From: Hyposmocoma kahamanoa
Lineage: Eukaryota > Arthropoda > Insecta > Lepidoptera > Cosmopterigidae
Direction: 5' to 3'
NCBI RefSeq assembly: GCF_003589595.1
Contig: NW_020654810.1
Span: 21,533,656-21,597,655, forward strand
DNA: 64,000 nucleotides
Shown: one piece after another, positions 53,266-63,940 of the stretch
Numbering within the stretch: the stretch's first letter is position 1
How the letters are laid out: every line of letters begins with the position of its first letter
The notes under the pieces: model-generated
What the model was told of the DNA's origin: nothing
Database searches by the model: none
Seen by the model: only the letters and a program-made list of their open reading frames with translations
Program-made: the position numbers and the translations under genes

Positions 53266-53947
53266 ATAAATAGGTAAAAACTGTCAACTTTTGAGACTCG
53301 TCATACAAATGCAGGCCGCCTAAAATTATGGAATTACATACTAACACGTTCTCCAATAATTTTAGATTATTAGCTGATAGACGCTATGTGAGAGGGCTTT
53401 CTACAATGAACGGAAGACCTGCTTTAGGAGTTGTTGTTTTTATGTCGCAGATAAGTATACAGTGTGTTTTTTGAGACAGAGCTTGTTTGACTGCGGATTT
53501 GGAGAATCATCGATCATCAGAAGCATCGATGACGATGCTTGCACAGAGCTCTAATCTATAGAGGTATCTTAACGGAGACAATAATTTGACCATCACTCTT
53601 ACTAAAGGCCCGTAATCTAACTTGTTAGACAACAGTTGGACCATGAGCTCTTCATTTAATACTTAGTTGCTTACATAGCAGTTTTACATTTATATTAATG
53701 TTATACTCCAATGTTGCTGATTATTTATAGATAAGATACAAACTGAACAACATAATTGAAGTGAAGTAGTTCCTTGCATAATTGGGATTCACACGTTGCT
53801 ATTAAAATGGCGCTCTTAAAATAAGTTGCATAGATATAATTCTAAATCTTGAGTATAAAGGAACATATGCCGTTGTTCGTACTTCTGTAATGTTCTATTC
53901 TGAATTCTTAAACACGTTTATGTAATTTTTTTTCCTTTTAGATCTGA
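53266..53947. other. unassigned stretch
   Basis: A plus frame after a possible acceptor (AATTTTAG at 53367) reads LLADRRYVRGLSTMNGRPA but has the wrong phase to join 52913 directly. GCATCGATGACGATGC near 53524 is palindromic-like. Confidence 0.3.
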
Positions 53948-54082
53948 CTGCGCAGGCGCCCGTCACTTTGAAACATAAGTTAGTAAGTTCCATGTGCCTG
54001 TAATTTCACCACACCCTTACTCTTCTAAACTGGAACACAGTAATGCTTACATTATTGTTTGGTGATAAGAATAGGTAAGGTG
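53948..54082 (-). repeat. Rep-A copy 25, middle part
   Basis: GGCGCCCGTCACTTTGAAAC to AAGAATAGGTAAGGTG. Confidence 0.75.
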
Positions 54083-54114
54083 TAAATCAAATAATTACAA
54101 AAATAACCAACATC

Positions 54115-54297
54115 AAGAGTCTATACAACCTTAAATGGCTTTGGTTGATGGGAGAACACGTATGATATATATACATTTTACCAATGGCTTTATTTTCGTT
54201 AGTAAAGAAATAAATTCTGAAATAAAGTCAGTGTCTCGTATTAGTATGGAAAAATTTTTAATTCAACCTGAGCTAGCAGCGACTCTTCAGGCATATC
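54115..54297 (+). repeat. Rep-C copy 5, internally deleted
   Basis: AAGAGTCTATACAACCTTAAATGGC, then a jump to CAATGGCTTTATTTTCG and the end CAACCTGAGCTAGCAGCGACTC. Confidence 0.72.
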
Positions 54298-54687
54298 TTA
54301 AATTTTAACTTTTTTGGTTTTTTATAAACTATTTAACAAAAGTTATATTCTATATTTTTATTATAGATTCGAATATTAATATATTCAGTAACAACTTCAT
54401 TTACCTATTAATTTATACAACTTACTTTTAAAGACGATTGAATGGTATATGGGAAAAGCTTTTTAAAGTTGGTAATGTTTTTGTTATGTAACTTGTTATG
54501 TAAGAAGGATAGCCTAATGCTATGCTTTCGTGTACAATACACCAAAACCTTTCCATTAACACATACCTTACATCATTGGATTTTTTTTGTCCATCTTCTG
54601 TACAAAATCGCGTTAATTGTTTGATTAAATGAAAAGGAGCGAATTTTTATAATTTTGGACAGATTATGCACATGTATTCAATTACAT
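54298..54687. other. AT-rich unassigned stretch
   Basis: A 60-codon frame at 54442 has no domain. Confidence 0.4.
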
Positions 54688-54935
54688 TAGTAGCAGAAAA
54701 GTTCCTTGTGAAAGAGTTCCTCTAGGGAAGTACTGCCACCTTACCTATTTCTGCCGGTTTTGAAGGGAAATAGTGCCGGTAATATTACAGGTATATGGGA
54801 TTCGTCAACTTATGTCCCACGGTAACGGGCGCAGTGGCGTTGCCCCGCAGATCTCTGTAATTTAAAGCTCTGAGTGGCACTGAAACTGTTATGGTCATAT
54901 AAGTGTGTCGCTACTAAGTATCTTTAAAATACCAT
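54688..54935 (+). repeat. Rep-A copy 26
   Basis: TTAGTAGCAGAAAAGTTCCTTG to GTTATGGTCATATAAGTGTGTCGC; the CCAAGCAGTAATG block is deleted. Confidence 0.8.
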
Positions 54936-55427
54936 AAATCCCCTCGCCCTAACCTTTATTTTTTTATTAATTACAAAGAATTAAGAATCTAGAGCACCAA
55001 ATTACATGGTTTACAAAGTCGAATCAAACTCGCCGCAATTCACGGTAGCAAGTTTAAATTCGAAACAAAAATGTCGAAATCCGTAGTAATTCCCTACAGG
55101 TTTCAGATATCTATCTCAACGTGACACGCCCAATGTTTGTCGCGGGCTGTTCTGGGAACGAAGCTAATAGAACAAAGTGGAGGAAGACAGGCAAACAACC
55201 TGGAACACACAGTCAAATAGAACGGTTGTAATCTTAGAAGTGCCACTTTGGTACTGTTTTCTGTTTGTAAAGTATTTCGTATAACGTCCTGCTAAAACAC
55301 TGAGTTAGGGATGGGTATTCCAAATAAACTATTTAGTTAACCACGTGCGTATTTCTTAATCTCTATAGTATATCGCTTGCTGAAAGCTTTGTGAAAAGAA
55401 GCTTCTGGAATTATCAGGCTATCCCGT
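54936..55427. other. unassigned stretch
   Basis: Nothing recognised. Confidence 0.4.
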
Positions 55428-55500
55428 TCTTAGGTTTTCGTTGGTTTTTCAAAGAAACCAACGTTTCAAGCCCTTTACAGGTCCCTATTTTAAAACCGTT
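55428..55500 (-). repeat. Rep-D fragment
   Basis: TTCTTAGGTTTTCGTTGG joined directly to AACCAACGTTTCAAGCCC and TTTACAGGTCCC; the middle is lost. Confidence 0.7.
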
Positions 55501-55634
55501 GGTTATATCCGACTCCTAACTGGGAACGTACCCAGAGACCATCGAGTATATAACTAGAAACAGAGACGAAATAAGGGCTGTCCATCTCTGTATCATATAA
55601 AATTTTAAAATATCAACTCTCGTTTGCGCTGAAA

Positions 55635-55823
55635 TCACAAATTAGAAAACAGGTACAGTACAGCGCCAACAACTGACCTGTGTGTACGTCTCCGTATATT
55701 ACAAAAATATTCTGTATTTATTGTAATAAAGATAATATCTCTAACAATGGGTACTGTTCCATTCGGTAGTGTGAGAAAAACAGCAAAACATGTAATTACA
55801 AAACAAACGGAATCACATTTCAT
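55635..55823 (-). CDS. possible small secreted peptide, weak candidate
   Basis: The minus strand from ATG at 55823 opens MKCDSVCFVITCFAVFLTLP, signal-peptide-like, followed by NGTVPIVRDIIFITINTEYF. The frame stops at 55635 (62 codons), or it may leave through a GT at 55702. Upstream on the same strand lie TTTAAATAG (TATA-like, about 60 bp before the ATG), a perfect hairpin (55905-55935) and a CCAAT box in reverse (55949-55953). It is not in any repeat of the window. I recognise no family, and a hydrophobic start in AT-rich DNA can be chance. Confidence 0.22.
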   Translation of the reverse strand: MKCDSVCFVITCFAVFLTLPNGTVPIVRDIIFITINTEYFCNIRRRTHRSVVGAVLYLFSNL

Positions 55824-55904
55824 CGGTAATTAAATATTAAATATGTAATTTTGCAATGTTCGCCCATTATAACAAACCTCTATTTAAACTGGCCGATTTG
55901 AAGT

Positions 55905-55935
55905 GAAACAATTGACGACACCCGTCAATTGTTTC
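55905..55935. repeat. perfect hairpin, 13-bp stem, 5-nt loop
   Basis: GAAACAATTGACG and CGTCAATTGTTTC around ACACC. Confidence 0.9.
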
Positions 55936-55959
55936 GAACTCGGGCTAGCCAATCAGAGC

Positions 55960-56593
55960 GCAGTTGGCACAGTAATGATATGGCAGAATAGTTTTCAAAC
56001 AAATTAAATGACATTTCGTCTCTATTTCTGGTTATATACTCGATGCCAGGACCTACGAACTAAAACTTTCTTCCCTTTGGTGTTCCTTCTTCGATATATT
56101 TCGAAGACTTTTTTTGTTTCTTCGAAACACCAATCAATTGTTAAGCTATTTACTTTAATTTCTTTTTATTTTAATTCCTTTATTCTTCAGTGATTGACTA
56201 ATTCTGATGATCTTGACCGATGATGATGACCCTTGGGTCCATCCTTGGGCTGGTTGAGATGGTAAAGTTATTATCAAGTTAATTAATCTTAATGAATGAA
56301 TATTGGGGATGGCCCTAAAAAGGTCAAGGTAAAAGTGCCAAGAATAAAAGAGTATATAAGAAGAGACTGCTGTGAGTGGAAGACGCGAACAAGGTTTTTC
56401 AGGAGTATAAATGAATGGGATACAGGCGTGATGGTATCGCCGTGCCGACAACAACCCATACAAAGCGCACTCATGTAGCTGAATTGTCTGATCTATACGA
56501 GATGCAGCATACTAACAATTTTATAGGATTAGTAGTGAGCTTTTTGGTTGTAACTGCAAGCGTATATATTTTTATATGAATTAATAACATAAT
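55960..56593. other. unassigned stretch
   Basis: Overlapping frames on both strands at 56155-56478 have no domain. GGTTGAGATGGTAAAGTTATTATC near 56250 may be a remnant of Rep-D. Confidence 0.35.
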
Positions 56594-57056
56594 CTCAGTA
56601 CAGAGTACTAATAAAACCGACCTCAAAAGTACGTTGAATTACGTCTATTTGCTAAGTTTTATTGAAATATCCTTAAATTCGCCACTATACAGGACTTGAC
56701 ACTAGAGATAATAAAAATCGGTTCTCACTACTCAAAGTATATTGAGAGAAAAACGCCTTGAATTGGAGAAATAGCAAAATCAACCATTAATATAATTGCT
56801 CCTTAAGTAAAATTTAGGCGCTATTTATAAAAATTAATCTTCATGCGTGAACAGCCACCCTTAGAGGTGGAAGATTTATTTCAAAATGAAATGGGACCAC
56901 TATGGAAGTACCCCCTTTCTAACAAAAAAAGAATCATGATGAAATCAGTTCAGAAATACCGGATTTATCACGTAACATAGATACAAAAAAAAAATAAAAA
57001 CAAAAAACATACAGTCGAATTGAGAACCTCCTCCTTTTTTGAAGTCGGTTAAAAAA
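56594..57056 (+). repeat. Rep-B copy 7, full length
   Basis: CTCAGTACAGAGTACTAATAAAACC to GAAGTCGGTTAAAAAA, closely matching 46939. Confidence 0.9.
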
Positions 57057-57242
57057 GACAACACCGATATCGTGTTATTTTTCCGATGGTTTGAATTCCT
57101 ACTAAAATGTAAGGGTGGGGCTAATCGGTTGTTCGGGCCCGTTTTGAAGACACGTGTTTGAGGCTAGACTTTACTTAAAGGTGGCTAACGAATAATAACT
57201 GTAATGATAAATAAGAGTTACGTTTCCTTATAAACTAAATTA

Positions 57243-57465
57243 ACCGCCTCTGTAACCGAACGGTTACCAAGCTGATCTGCCACGCAGAGGTCCTGGGTTC
57301 GACTCCCCGGCCGGGAGAAATATTTATATGGCCTACACTAATTGATCTCGTGAGTTTGGGTTTAATTTGTGGTTGTCTTGTCCATGTATGTTGTACGTGT
57401 CCATGGCACCCGTGATACAGGGTTTCCCTAATGCGGGGCCATGAGTGTGAGCGTTATTTAGTTTG
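57243..57465 (+). mobile_element. tSINE-3, nearly full length
   Basis: GCCTCTGTAACCGAACGGTTACC (A-box), CCTGGGTTCGACTCCCCGG (B-box), CTCGTGAGTTTGGG, CATGGCACCCGTGATACAGG, TTTCCCTAATGCGGGG. GTCCATG is duplicated inside. Confidence 0.87.
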
Positions 57466-57820
57466 TGCGTTATTTAATTAAAGTTGTTGTCATTACAAGT
57501 ACTTTTTAATTTGCGGAATGTTTCAGATTTAATAACCAAAAATTTTAAAAATGTAATGTCTATTTCAGAGGCAAATTTGCATGTGAACTCGTCAAAATTA
57601 TTAAACGCCTTATGAGTCTGTAGTTTTGCACATTTGGTGTAATAAAGCTACATCTGCAAAATGAAAATTTTTCAAGAAAGAGGTTTCCACATTAGTCATT
57701 TATTTTTAATGCTTAAATAAGAGAGATATAAAATGTCACGTATGTTTACGTAATTTGTTTCATGGCGTTCGTATTATTTACATGACTTTCACGTGATAAA
57801 TGCACATTAGACGTATCATC
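57466..57820. other. unassigned stretch
   Basis: Nothing recognised. Confidence 0.4.
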
Positions 57821-57920
57821 CATGTCTCAGGGTGACGGGCACTGCAACTGTTATGGATAAGCGTGTCACTTACCACCAGGTGCACGACTTGTTCGCCCCG
57901 TCACTTGGTATTATAAAAAA
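57821..57920 (+). repeat. Rep-A copy 27, deleted
   Basis: ATGTCTCAGGGTGACGGGCACTGC: about 60 bp are lost between CGGGC and ACTGCAACTG. It ends TTGGTATTATAAAAAAA. Confidence 0.82.
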
Positions 57921-57934
57921 ATCATCAGTCAACA

Positions 57935-58219
57935 TTGCTATTACATTTTTATGATTTTAAAATTTTGCTCGTCATAAAAATATATTTGCTCAAAATATTA
58001 ATCAACCAGCTATGTTTAATATTTAATACTGCACATGAAGGGGTAGACGGCTATTGCGAACTCGAAAATCGCATTTCGCCGTACCTACACGAAGTCGTAC
58101 CAACTAAAAATTGTTTTATACCTCGTACTTGCTTGGTGGTCGTATTACGTGACTCCATTCGCGAAGCTAAAGTTCGGAATACGCAATCACTATTTGAAAA
58201 GTATAATGAAAAGTTCTGA
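57935..58219 (+). other. coding-like segment, unidentified
   Basis: A plus frame holds GVDGYCELENRISPYLHEVV, PTKNCFIPRTCLVVVL and REAKVRNTQSLFEKYNEKF with mixed, protein-like composition from about 58042 onward. The upstream part is AT-driven. AG at 58038 could be a splice acceptor. The minus strand is also open here. It may be an exon, a relic ORF or part of an unlisted repeat. Confidence 0.3.
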
Positions 58220-58308
58220 GATTTTAGAAAGAAGCATTGCAATTCCTTGGAGCAACTGCGATAGTCCTGTTCAGAGAATTCTTGTCACAAATTCCAAAAT
58301 GCTCAATG

Positions 58309-58512
58309 TTATGGTAAGAGGGCTGGTGGAATAACTGGCACATGGGACTTGTCAACTTATGTCTCAAGGTGACGGGTGTAGTGGCAGTACTCCTCAAATC
58401 TTTGTGATTTAAAACACTGAGTGATACTACAAGTGTTATGGGCGGGCGTGTCACTTTCCACCAGGTGGGCGACATATTCGTCCAGTCACTTGGTCTCATA
58501 AAAAAATAAAAA
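58309..58512 (+). repeat. Rep-A copy 28, 5'-truncated
   Basis: GTTATGGTAAGAGGGCTGGTGG to CACTTGGTCTCATAAAAAAA. Confidence 0.83.
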
Positions 58513-59539
58513 TGAAAACATTTATTGCCGTAATTCAAAATTGTGAGATTACGAAAACCCAATTGAAAAATTCTCGTTTCTAAAATGATAAAGAGGTGTT
58601 ATGTATAAATAAAAACAATAACATAATATGATGCATTCAGTATTTTTCTTTTAACTTTTATATCATGTTTTCTCAATACCACCATCTTTTGAGTTACGGC
58701 AGTTTTTGGTTTCAGGTGCATTATGTATGTTTCCAATTCTTCAGAACAGCCCAACCTGAATTATGAGTGTGTAGAAGATTGAGACCTTAAATCTTCTAAA
58801 GGAGGCACATGTGAATATATTTTGAACCACATATATAGAAAGGAAAGCTTTTACAGGATCCTAATTCGTATATTCAGATATTAACCCTTCGTAGGTGATA
58901 CGACCAGCATACAAATTAAATACAAATATTCAACCACCGATGAGAACACAGTATCTCAATTAAGTCTAAAGTCTAGACTAAAGCATAGACCGAGGGTTAT
59001 GTACAAAAGGCTTGTGCAATGACTGTATTAGTTTGCGGATAGGATACTGTACTTAAAGCAAGCAAAAGATTATTTCAACTGAAGTGGCAATTGCAAATAA
59101 CAATGGATGGTAAGTAAAGAAATTGAAGGGCATTATATAACGGTAGTAGACAACGTTATTTTATTTAAGAAAAAACAATTATACATTTAATAGTGTTAGT
59201 TAAACGAGCTGCATTAGTACTTCAAAATACCAAATTAAATTGGAGTTTGAAAGCGGTTAGTGTACAGCCTACGACACACTGAGAGTGTGCCATCTCTACT
59301 AACATTATGCAGGTGCGATGTCGCGATGGTGCGTGCAGTCGTGCTGCCTATATCAATACTACTTGCCTACAGCAATTCAATTCTTATTTTATCTTTCTCG
59401 ATTAAGCACATTTTATTGGTTTCACTTGTAAAAACTTTATACAAAAGACTACTTACATACAAATTATGCACTCATGGATTAGCATTCACTAAAAAAAATA
59501 TTTGTGATGATGTTTCCGTCTACGACATTTGAAAAGAAA
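58513..59539. other. unassigned stretch
   Basis: A 90-codon frame at 59260 runs into the LINE tail below. It could contain decayed LINE sequence, but I cannot align it. Confidence 0.35.
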
Positions 59540-59692
59540 TATTTTAAATGAGAATAAAGATCTATTTATAAAAAGTAACCCCCTAGAGTTACTTATTCTT
59601 TAATTTCGACGGAATCTGCCTTAAATAGTATGTAATCATTTGACGATGTCAAATGTAATTTGCTTATCTATGAAATGAAGATATTTTGAATT
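59540..59692 (+). mobile_element. L1a LINE 3' UTR and tail
   Basis: AAGTAACCCCCTAGAGTTAC, GGAATCTGCCTTA, ATGTCAAATGTAATTTGC and ATGAAATGAAGATATTTTGAATTTGAA match the 3' ends at 14473 and 33667. No coding part remains. Confidence 0.75.
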
Positions 59693-60242
59693 TGAAAATA
59701 ATAATTACGTGAGTTTAGTTAAGACCTTTTCAGACTGAGCGCCTTTGCAAAATATAGTGGCAATCAGATTTCAACGGGTCGTTGCTCATCACTTAACGCA
59801 GTCGTTTATTTTTTATAATACGCAATATCCTCATGTCTTCTCAGTTACCTCACGACTCACGTTAAATGGTAACCTCATTCAGAAATTATATTCTCTATTG
59901 TACATTAAATAGTACCCCGACATCACAGAACAGTAATGCAAGTATCACAACAACAGATGGCGGCATTGCTACGTAGCGTAGTATTTTCCAGGAAGCACAT
60001 GTACCACGACTGACAAGTCTACTAACACCTTAATTAAATCAAATATTGTCTACGTTATACGAAGCAGACGGGCAATGGCCCTTGCCTGAGTATTATAAAA
60101 GCATAGGATGAAAAATAATGCATTGATTATGGCCTTTCAAGAATCTTTTGATTGCACTCCATTGTTCTTCTTTTATTAAATTTTATTCTACAAGGGATTC
60201 GAAATACGATATAATTATAACATTTATTACATTGAATACCAT
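59693..60242. other. unassigned stretch
   Basis: CAACAGATGGCGGCATTGC near 59950 is another CTCF-core-like word. No gene found. Confidence 0.4.
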
Positions 60243-60458
60243 GATGTTTTTACTACCATCATATTCATAACTTGCACACTCATAGTCCAGCACTAGGGAA
60301 ACCCTGAGTCGCAGGTACCAAGGACACACACAATCACAACCACAAATTCACGAGAGGAATAAATGCAGGCCATACAAATTATTCTCCCCGCCCGGATGTC
60401 GAATCCGAGACCTCTGCATAGAACACCAGCATGGTACCCGTTCGGCCACAGAGGCAGT
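60243..60458 (-). mobile_element. tSINE-3, full length
   Basis: In sense: CCTCTGTGGCCGAACGGGTACC (A-box), GGATTCGACATCCGGGCGGG (decayed B-box), CTCGTGAATTTGTGG, GGTTTCCCTAGTGCTGGAC, GAGTGTGCAAGTTATG, ATGATGGTAGTAAAAAC. Confidence 0.87.
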
Positions 60459-60496
60459 TTCAACATTTTTTTAAAATGAAAACATTGTACTAGTTT

Positions 60497-60600
60497 ATTT
60501 ATATTCAAAGATCGAACAAACGATCGCACTGCACACGAACCAGCGTCTGTTGCCACAACGGGGCGCCGCTATTACCAAATGAGCTACAGACCAAGTCAGC
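60497..60600 (-). mobile_element. tSINE-1-type SINE with a third tRNA-like head
   Basis: In sense: GGTCTGTAGCTCATTTGGTAAT (A-box), GACGCTGGTTCGTGTGC (B-box), then TTTGTTCGATCTTTGAATAT, the start of the tSINE-1 body. Confidence 0.65.
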
Positions 60601-61958
60601 TGATCTTACAAATTCCTTTTATGTTTGTTGCAGATGCATGTACCTACCCACGTCTTTAATTTCACAGTTACGAACAATTTAGGATGACGAACAATAACTT
60701 TCGACAACGGAGAAGAAAAAAGGCATGCACAATATTTGAAAACCTGCGAACTTCCTAAGTTGCATGAAGTCCAATTTGCGTATTAGCTAAAATGACGGAT
60801 AACTCCCGTCGGAATCTCATGATTAAGGACCACAACTTGGTTCGAAACATGTCCAGCAAAAATTCGAATACGTGTTTATTTTAGTTAATATGTCTGAGTC
60901 TCCCGATGATTTTCTATTCAAAGTCTGACTTGCGCACTATAAATAAATGAAAGGACGTGTATTCATCCATAAAACTACAGTTTAGCAGTAATGTTGACAA
61001 AAGGACTTTGCTGATAAAGACTTTTCAGTTTTCAACTATAGCTATTCACTTACTGCTCCAGACTGGCAAGCTGAGTGTATACTAAACATCAAATTATTTT
61101 TATTTTTTAAATATTTTTTAGGTAATAAATGTAAAAATTCAAGAATTCTAAATTTATTTATTTGGAGTTGCTAGGGGTTTTAACCAAGGACCATTTGCTA
61201 TTCGAATTCTGCAAAGACAAGAGCCATTGCCTACTCATTTTTGAAAAGAATGTAGCGTTTTGGCATTTTCTACCAGAGGACTATGTTTCTAAAACCTATC
61301 CTTATATGAGACCCAAACCCAGCAGTAGGATGTATCAGAGGTTGAAGATAATGACGGTGACTTCTTCTTTTTCAACTTGTCTACTCATTGTTGAGTGCAG
61401 GTGTCAATGCACGCCATTATTTCCGAATTTTGTGTCTTCCTGATCCAATTTTTCACCGCCATTTTGACATCGTCAGTACAGCGCCCGGATGGACTACCTG
61501 CACTCCTGTGCCCTTCTGTGGGTCTTAGGTCTAGGGTATGAACGGCCTGCCCATTTCCACTTTTTACTTGCTAACATCTTGGCTATTTCAATAATACTTA
61601 CAGACATAGATAAACGAAAAGTGGTTACATTCCCAAATTCGTAGACCAAAACCAAACACTCAAAATAGTCTGCCATCAAAAACTAGGGTCTACTATAATT
61701 CATACAGCGGTACATGAGTACAGACTACAATTTCTAAAAAGTCCATTTACTCCTCGCAGAAAATATCTGAAGCGAGCGCAATGATTTGTTATAGAACCAC
61801 CTTCTAATGCAGAAACACTTCTACCATTGGCACTCATAAAAAACTCACTTTTGTTTAAAAAGATTTGACATTTTACGTTTCTGAGACATCAATTTTTTTT
61901 CAATCTTCGATGTTTTAGTGATGGACAAGTTTTAGTAAGGACACCGCAAATCGTCAAA
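60601..61958. other. unassigned, probably single-copy
   Basis: The 93-codon plus frame at 61162 (FEFCKDKSHCLLIFEK, WHFLPEDYVSKTYPYMRP) looks somewhat protein-like but matches no family I know. Confidence 0.3.
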
Positions 61959-62143
61959 TCAGTACAGAGTACTAAAAAAATCGACCTCAAAAGTCACTCA
62001 TCCCTAGGGGTGGAATATTTTCTTCAAATTTAAATGGGACCACTACTGAGGCGCCCCCTTTCAAACAAAAAACGAAGCATCAAAATCGGTTCACAAATTA
62101 TCGGTTGTCGACAGGAGTTATTTTTTTGAAGTCAGTTAAAAAC
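61959..62143 (+). repeat. Rep-B copy 8, internally deleted
   Basis: CAGTACAGAGTACTAAAAAAATCG, then directly CACTCATCCCTAGGGGTGG, ending GAAGTCAGTTAAAAA. The same type of deletion derivative as 8218. Confidence 0.82.
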
Positions 62144-62174
62144 CCGCCGTTCCATACTCACATTTATATAAGCT

Positions 62175-62401
62175 CTGTTCAATTAGGAAATGAAACCATT
62201 TTTACGAATCTAGATCGCGTATTATTTGTTTTTTTCGTTTTCGTGTTTAGACATAACTGGTTGACGACTTTAACATCTCACTCAGCCGTGACCATGGGAC
62301 CTTTACAGGGCCCGAAACATTCGTTAGTTAAATAATGTGCGTGCGATTTTGATACAAAAAAATAGGTTCATTTCCTAACAATTGGGAAAACCTAAAAACT
62401 C
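62175..62401 (+). repeat. Rep-D copy with 3' terminus
   Basis: ATTAGGAAATGAAACCATTTTT, ATAACTGGTTGACGAC, CAGCCGTGACCATGGGACC, then GGTTCATTTCCTAACAATTG and the end GGGAAAACCTAAAAACTC. Confidence 0.8.
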
Positions 62402-62554
62402 GGTCTGGTCTACTAGTATGTACCTATTTATTGTGAAGAAAATAAGCAAATATGTATGTATATGTGTACTGGATGAAAATATATTTTACGAATTTATCTA
62501 CAATGAAAAAAAATATAATCCTGAACGAGGCCTAAATCTTATTCAAAAAAAATA

Positions 62555-62824
62555 TTTTTATTTTATAATATCAAGTGACGGGACGAACAAGTCGTGCACC
62601 TGACGGTAAGCTACACGCCTGTCCATAACAGTTGCAGTGCCAGTCAGAGTTTTAAATCGCAAAGATTTGAGGGGCACTGCCACTGCACCCTGGGACATAA
62701 GTTGACAAGTCCCATGTGCCTGTAATTTCACCAGCACCCTTACCATTACTGCTTCGGCGGCAGAAATCGGTAAGGTGGCAGTAATACTCTGGACGTACTT
62801 TTTCACATGGAGCTCTACTGCTAA
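62555..62824 (-). repeat. Rep-A copy 29
   Basis: TTTTATTTTATAATATCAAGTGACGGG to GGAGCTCTACTGCTAATAATC, nearly full; ACCGGAACGCAG is deleted. Confidence 0.87.
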
Positions 62825-63336
62825 TAATCATTTAATATTAAAGATATGTTCGAGAACGTTTTATGTCATACTGATGTAATTATATCACTCAGTTTTAGAA
62901 TGCTAGGGTATTTTTTCTTAGAAATGATTGCCTAGGAATGAATGAGTTTTAGAACTCGATCGACAATACATTCGAATTTTCAAACGTACGCAAAAAAATC
63001 GTAGTGGTTATTCTTCATAGGTGTAGATATATCCTCGGATGGTGGGAGGAAATAACAGCTAATATTTTTATTGTGCCATCAGTATCGGTGCACCAGACGA
63101 TTTATATTTACGAAATATCTAGTCTGCCGTTTATTGCTCCCAGTGTTTCAGAAATGAGTGCTAATAAAATTTAAACGAGGGACATGTTATGGAACTTTCA
63201 GAAATATAAAGGTAGTATAAGAAACAACCCAAAAATTCGGTAAATTAGTTACTTGACGCCAAAACGTTGCACTAAATGTTTTGGTTACTGCTCTAATAGA
63301 TTAAATATTATTTATATAGGATCTATATACATATTG
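62825..63336. other. unassigned stretch
   Basis: Nothing recognised. Confidence 0.4.
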
Positions 63337-63430
63337 ACGACCTCAGAGGCCCAACGGTTTGCCCGGTGGACGATGGATGCGAAGGTCCCGGGTTCGATTC
63401 CCGGTAGGATCAATTTAAGAAAGAACTTCC
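63337..63430 (+). mobile_element. tSINE-4 head
   Basis: GACCTCAGAGGCCCAACGG, GGTCCCGGGTTCGATTCCCGG (B-box intact), TAGGATCAATTT. It breaks into the LINE relic below. Confidence 0.7.
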
Positions 63431-63459
63431 AAAGAAGGTCCTCGGTGCCCCGCGCGTTC

Positions 63460-63700
63460 AATATAATAACGGTTTCAGGATGCTGTTGGGACTATCACGA
63501 CACTGTAGCGCTCCGTCGATGTTTACTTAGTAAGCAGGAGTAGATCCTTTGTTGATGCGAAAAAAGATGGCGTCACTACTCTCTACATTGCGTTGTAGTC
63601 CCAACATCATCCTGAAAACGTTTGCGGCTAAACTTGATACGGCGATGTTTCGTCAATTCATCCCGGTTCCAGGTCGATTCAGAATCTTACGATAACTTTG
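63460..63700 (+). pseudogene. LINE ORF2 C-terminal relic with two in-frame stops
   Basis: One frame reads NNGFRMLLGLSRHCSAPSMF, T, two stops, then AGVDPLLMRKKMASLLST, LRCSPNIILKTFAAKL and a stop near 63698. The FRxLLxLPRxCSASxMFA...RKKxASLL pattern is the tail of a lepidopteran LINE reverse transcriptase. Both halves share one frame, so it is broken by two stop codons and 5' truncation. Confidence 0.78.
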
Positions 63701-63739
63701 TTGTCGACTATTCGGTTAGATATCGTACGATTTCTTTTC

Positions 63740-63940
63740 ATTAACCGACTTCAAAAAGGAGGAAGTTCTCAATTCGACTGTATGTTTTTTTTTATGTGTG
63801 TTACGCGATAACTCCGGTATTTGTGAACCGATTTTCATGATTCTTTTTTTGTTAGAAAAGGGGTACTTGCATAGTGTTCCCATTTCATTTTAAAGAAAAT
63901 CATCCACCTCTAAGGGTGGCTGTTCACGCATAAATTATAA
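63740..63940 (-). repeat. Rep-B copy 9, partial
   Basis: ATTAACCGACTTCAAAAAGGAGG to CTAAGGGTGGCTGTTCACGC, the 3' half of the element. Confidence 0.82.

Noticed and set aside
53367..53450. Second exon for the interrupted signal-peptide exon
   Set aside because: The best acceptor leads to a stop in the required phase.
57243..57320. tRNA genes at tSINE heads
   Set aside because: They have A- and B-box matches, but acceptor and anticodon stems do not pair properly and each continues into a SINE body.
62558..62806. Frames reading GAVAVPLKSLRFK and VMDRRVAY, repeated at several loci
   Set aside because: They appear wherever Rep-A occurs, with varying stops. They are shadows of a non-coding repeat.
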